DNA of 64,000 bases from NCBI GenBank assembly GCA_905221615.1, contig CAJNDT010002935.1, forward strand, positions 97,501 through 161,500. The letters are read 5' to 3'. This DNA comes from Symbiodinium sp. CCMP2592 (lineage: Eukaryota > Sar > Dinophyceae > Suessiales > Symbiodiniaceae). Of this stretch, positions 62,201-64,000 are shown piece after piece (the first letter of the stretch is position 1; each line of letters opens with the position of its first letter). Below the pieces are notes generated by a model. It had not been told where the DNA came from. It was given only the letters and a program-made list of their open reading frames with translations, and searched no databases. The translations under genes and the position numbers were made by a program.

Positions 62201-64000
62201 TCTTCTTGGTGCACAACATCCACATTCTCTTCGAGCTGATTCCAGGCCTCTTCCTGGTAGTCGTGCTTGCCGTCCCGGAAAAGGCAACCTTCTTTGAGCG
62301 CCGAGTCCACAAACATGAGAATTACGGGCCTGAACTTGGTCCTCGCAAGCGCGGCCTCTAGGATGTAGTACAACTGCCCAATGTTGCTCTGATCAAACCT
62401 GGGTTCTTGCTAAGGAATTTAGACTAAGTTACCAACCATAATAGGGATCTATAGTAAATACTGTAATCTGGTTTCTCTATTATGGCAACAGGAATTAGAT
62501 CCCTTAACCAAACCCCAGAAACAGGAGCCAGCTGTTCGTTTTGGAGCACGCCTCCGTCAGGGCGACCATATCTTCGACAAGGCGATCGAACAAGCTCGTG
62601 CCGATGGTTCTCTGCCTTCGCTGCTTGGGAGTTTCTTGAAAGGGCAACCATCATGAAGGGCACATTCCGGAAACTGCACCTTAAAATGAATCTCATAAAG
62701 CAAGTATGACCGAAACCCTCAGAAACTACGTTACACGTTAATTATTAATCCTTCATTGAAGTTCAGCTAGTTATTTCGAATCCGTAATTAAAATTCAGGC
62801 TGTCATGGCATGGCTTCTGCCTGCCCCAAGCGGTATGTGCACGATGGTTTATAAGGAAAAGCGTTCACCCCGAGGTACAGCGCCTGTTCGCTACAAACTC
62901 CAGCTGCAGCTGTGGGTGTTGCTGCTGCTCTTGCTGTCGCTGTTGCTATGTTTGCTGTTGCTTCGGTCATATGTGGTTGTAGTTGTTGTTGTGGTTGTTG
63001 TTGCCGCTGGCCATGGGGTTGGTGTTGGTGTTTGTGGTGGTGGTGTTTCTGTTGCCGTTGCCGTTGCTGTTGCCGTTGTTGGTTCTGTTGGTTTTGTTGG
63101 TGTTGCCGCACAGCTGGAGCTGCTGCTGCTGCTGCTGCTGTTGCTTCTGCTGCTCTTGATGATGATCCCGGTGCCGATGCCGATGCTGATGCTGTTGTTG
63201 GCAGCGGGCACATTTGCTGCCGTGAAGTGCGTGTCAATGTCCGGCCCTCGATATGCCAAAACTCGAGTTTTGGCACACCGCTGCTTTGAAGATTCTTGAC
63301 GAGGTGGCTTTCTCATCGGCGTTATGCAGTGCTTCCGGCGTGACAGCAAAACCTCTAGTATGTTCGATGCCTTTTGCATCGGCATGTACAGCATTTCGTG
63401 GAACATGTCCTGCGCGACTGCAAAACCGGAGCATTTTCCAGCGTTTTGCTTTTTGCTTCAGTGGGGGGTGGGGAGGAAGGATGGGTGATAACCTAAACGG
63501 CAATGCCGACTATGTATGCCATGTTTTCCGTTATACTTGCGTGCGAGGGCTGGGGGTGATGACGTCCATGGTAGTAAGTGTTGCTTTGCTTCAGAGCGGG
63601 ACTTGGGGTGAGGAGGTTGGGGGTGATGACGTCCATGGCAATGCGGATTATGTACGTGCTAGTGGTGATTTTTGCTTTGCTTAAGTGCAGGGGTCGGGGG
63701 AGGGGGTGAAATGCCCAGGCACAGCTCAGCCATGTCAATCGCTTCGGACTTGTCAAGCTCTTGAGCCTGCAACTGCATGACTCGCTTGGCATCCTTCACG
63801 ACCTTGTCGACACCAGGCAATTGCTCCATGGTCTCGATGTCGGCCGGCAAGAGGAGGTGCCGAGGATGACACCAACCCCCAACCAGATCAATCACAAGGC
63901 TCGGTGGCTGCAGATCCCACATCTCAAACATGCTCCACAGCTGATCCCGGTCATGCGGCGGGCTGTCCAGCCACACATACTCCTGCGCCTTATATCCCAA
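58341..64000 (-). CDS. SLOG/LSDAT plus double SLATT-like membrane protein (gene span, 5' end outside window)
   Basis: Six exons are recognised: 64000-63723 (continues beyond the window), 62615-62514, 62398-about 61124, 60364-59998, 59891-59799 and 58517-58341 with a TAA stop. The N-terminal part carries the TRPM-type SLOG (LSDAT) start, DLQPPSLVIDLVGG, and later GRPAILFKHTGLASDL, which resembles the nucleotide-binding end of that fold. Two membrane modules follow, each a pair of hydrophobic helices and a long amphipathic helix, as in the SLATT/DUF4231 family. SLOG domains bind nucleotide-derived ligands and SLATT domains are predicted membrane effectors or pores, so a ligand-gated membrane protein is inferred; no reaction is predicted. 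The architecture resembles a large dinoflagellate family I know from general knowledge. Exon phases agree at every junction. It is the only gene here with a long exon (about 1.3 kb). Confidence 0.85.
58920..59230. repeat. AGT/AGC/AGGAGC repeats
   Basis: AGCAGG hexamers at about 59025-59110, then pure AGT. Confidence 0.95.
59525..59700. repeat. AGGAGT hexamer repeat
   Basis: About 20 near-perfect AGGAGT units; the complement of the ACTCCT array at 46.1 kb. Confidence 0.95.
59799..59891 (-). CDS. SLOG-SLATT gene exon 5
   Basis: 93 nt in phase 0, encoding DLLHIRHRWSALGVVERRTN followed by FHKEWMVNVAE. This continues the helix after the second membrane pair; a Trp then RRT is typical of the family here. 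Acceptor is CAG|G and donor is GC after GCCGAG. Confidence 0.8.
59998..60364 (-). CDS. SLOG-SLATT gene exon 4: second membrane module
   Basis: After an acidic linker (RPLLEEDGEHLSS) comes YFEERVKAKLQYWQALAPRL, then hydrophobic helices VYEALIVLSSVLGTVLGAL and LWIPFMVALGAAMNTL, then EGLQARLSALNASIQ. This is the two-helix hairpin plus coiled helix of a second SLATT-like module. Donor is GC after ATCCAG; phase 0 joins exon 5. Confidence 0.85.
61124..62398 (-). CDS. SLOG-SLATT gene exon 3: end of SLOG domain and first membrane module
   Basis: About 425 codons, opening with FDQSNIGQLYYILEAALART after an AG|G acceptor. The SLOG part includes THYIFCKGSGNFG and GRPAILFKHTGLASDLW. Near residues 325-348 (LMAVGGVILSLLATMIAAW) and 364-383 (MALILMPALSGLAFTLL) lie two membrane helices. 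They are followed by KWGAVYLAAEQVESEIMRFR, the conserved Trp and amphipathic helix typical of SLATT modules. The 3' end is uncertain: 61124 (GC donor) gives the phase the next exon needs, while the frame stays open to 61042. Confidence 0.85.
62514..62615 (-). CDS. SLOG-SLATT gene exon 2
   Basis: 102 nt, with one base completing the previous codon and two left over. It encodes a helix and strand, LFDRLVEDMVALTEACSKTN then SWLLFL, matching the family segment before the second SLOG strand. The acceptor is AG|GCAGAG and the donor is GT after CTGGG. A longer open frame in another register over the same bases is a shadow. Confidence 0.75.
62890..63220. repeat. GTT/GCT/GCC triplet region
   Basis: Degenerate triplets in the first visible intron of the SLOG-SLATT gene. 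Confidence 0.85.
63252..63273. repeat. perfect 22-bp palindrome
   Basis: Two 11-nt arms, TGCCAAAACTC and its complement, with no spacer; an XhoI-type CTCGAG centre. Function unknown. Confidence 0.9.
63495..63685. repeat. imperfect direct duplication, about 70 bp period
   Basis: GGGGGTGATGACGTCCATGG occurs near 63550 and 63623, and a CAATGC(C/G)GA(C/T)TATGTA string occurs near 63501 and 63638, with TTTGCTTTGCTT also repeated. Confidence 0.75.
63723..64000 (-). CDS. SLOG-SLATT gene, first visible exon (partial)
   Basis: The frame is open from the window edge. It contains WDLQPPSLVIDLVGGWCHP, the beta-strand and Gly-Gly loop that opens TRPM/LSDAT SLOG domains, then a charged helix (DKVVKDAKRVMQ). 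The 3' end at 63723 is the GT donor that leaves two bases and joins the next exon in phase; it is not certain. Confidence 0.8.

Overview
This window looks like nuclear DNA of a dinoflagellate. The evidence is a very low coding density, short exons (22-102 nt, with two longer ones) in introns of hundreds to thousands of bases, intron donors that are mostly GC (some GT, perhaps one GA) set in an AG|G context at both ends, plant-type TTTAGGG telomere-like DNA, and all convincing genes on the minus strand. Very long introns full of microsatellites recall Prorocentrum-like genomes, but the species is inference. I found the genes by reading conserved protein motifs and checking that exon boundaries and phases join. 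The longest open frames are mostly triplet repeats and are not genes.

Layout, read along the minus strand from high to low coordinates: (1) 64.0-58.3 kb, the 3' part of a gene for a TRPM-type SLOG/LSDAT domain followed by two SLATT-like two-helix membrane modules, six exons, with the true stop codon. (2) 58.3-51.4 kb, mostly repeats (triplet, TA, CATA and hexamer blocks), with one candidate N-terminal helicase exon at 53.2 kb. (3) 51.4-42.8 kb, the first 16 recognised exons of a DED1/DDX3-type DEAD-box RNA helicase, from the N-terminal flank through motifs Q, I, Ia, Ib, II and III to the start of the second RecA domain. (4) 42.8-5.06 kb, a 37.7 kb interval. It holds coiled-coil exons (36.7-33.5 kb) and many kinesin-light-chain-like tetratricopeptide (TPR) exons (25.1-9.3 kb, perhaps one at 31.6 kb), a 1.9 kb array of degenerate TTTAGGG repeats, a separate ~55 bp tandem repeat and many microsatellites. 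(5) 5.06-0.9 kb, the remaining eight exons of the same helicase: motifs IV, V and VI and a basic Gly/Arg-rich tail.

The two helicase halves fit each other in phase, spacing and motif content. Either the helicase has a 37.7 kb intron with another same-strand gene inside it, or the assembly has placed one locus inside another. The SLOG-SLATT gene combines domains best known from bacterial nucleotide-signal immunity and from TRPM channels, and is the most interesting protein here.

Stretches not listed as exons or repeats are intron or intergenic DNA in which I see no supported gene. I found no rRNA, tRNA, CRISPR or bacterial-type operon. No spliced-leader relic was recognised by eye.
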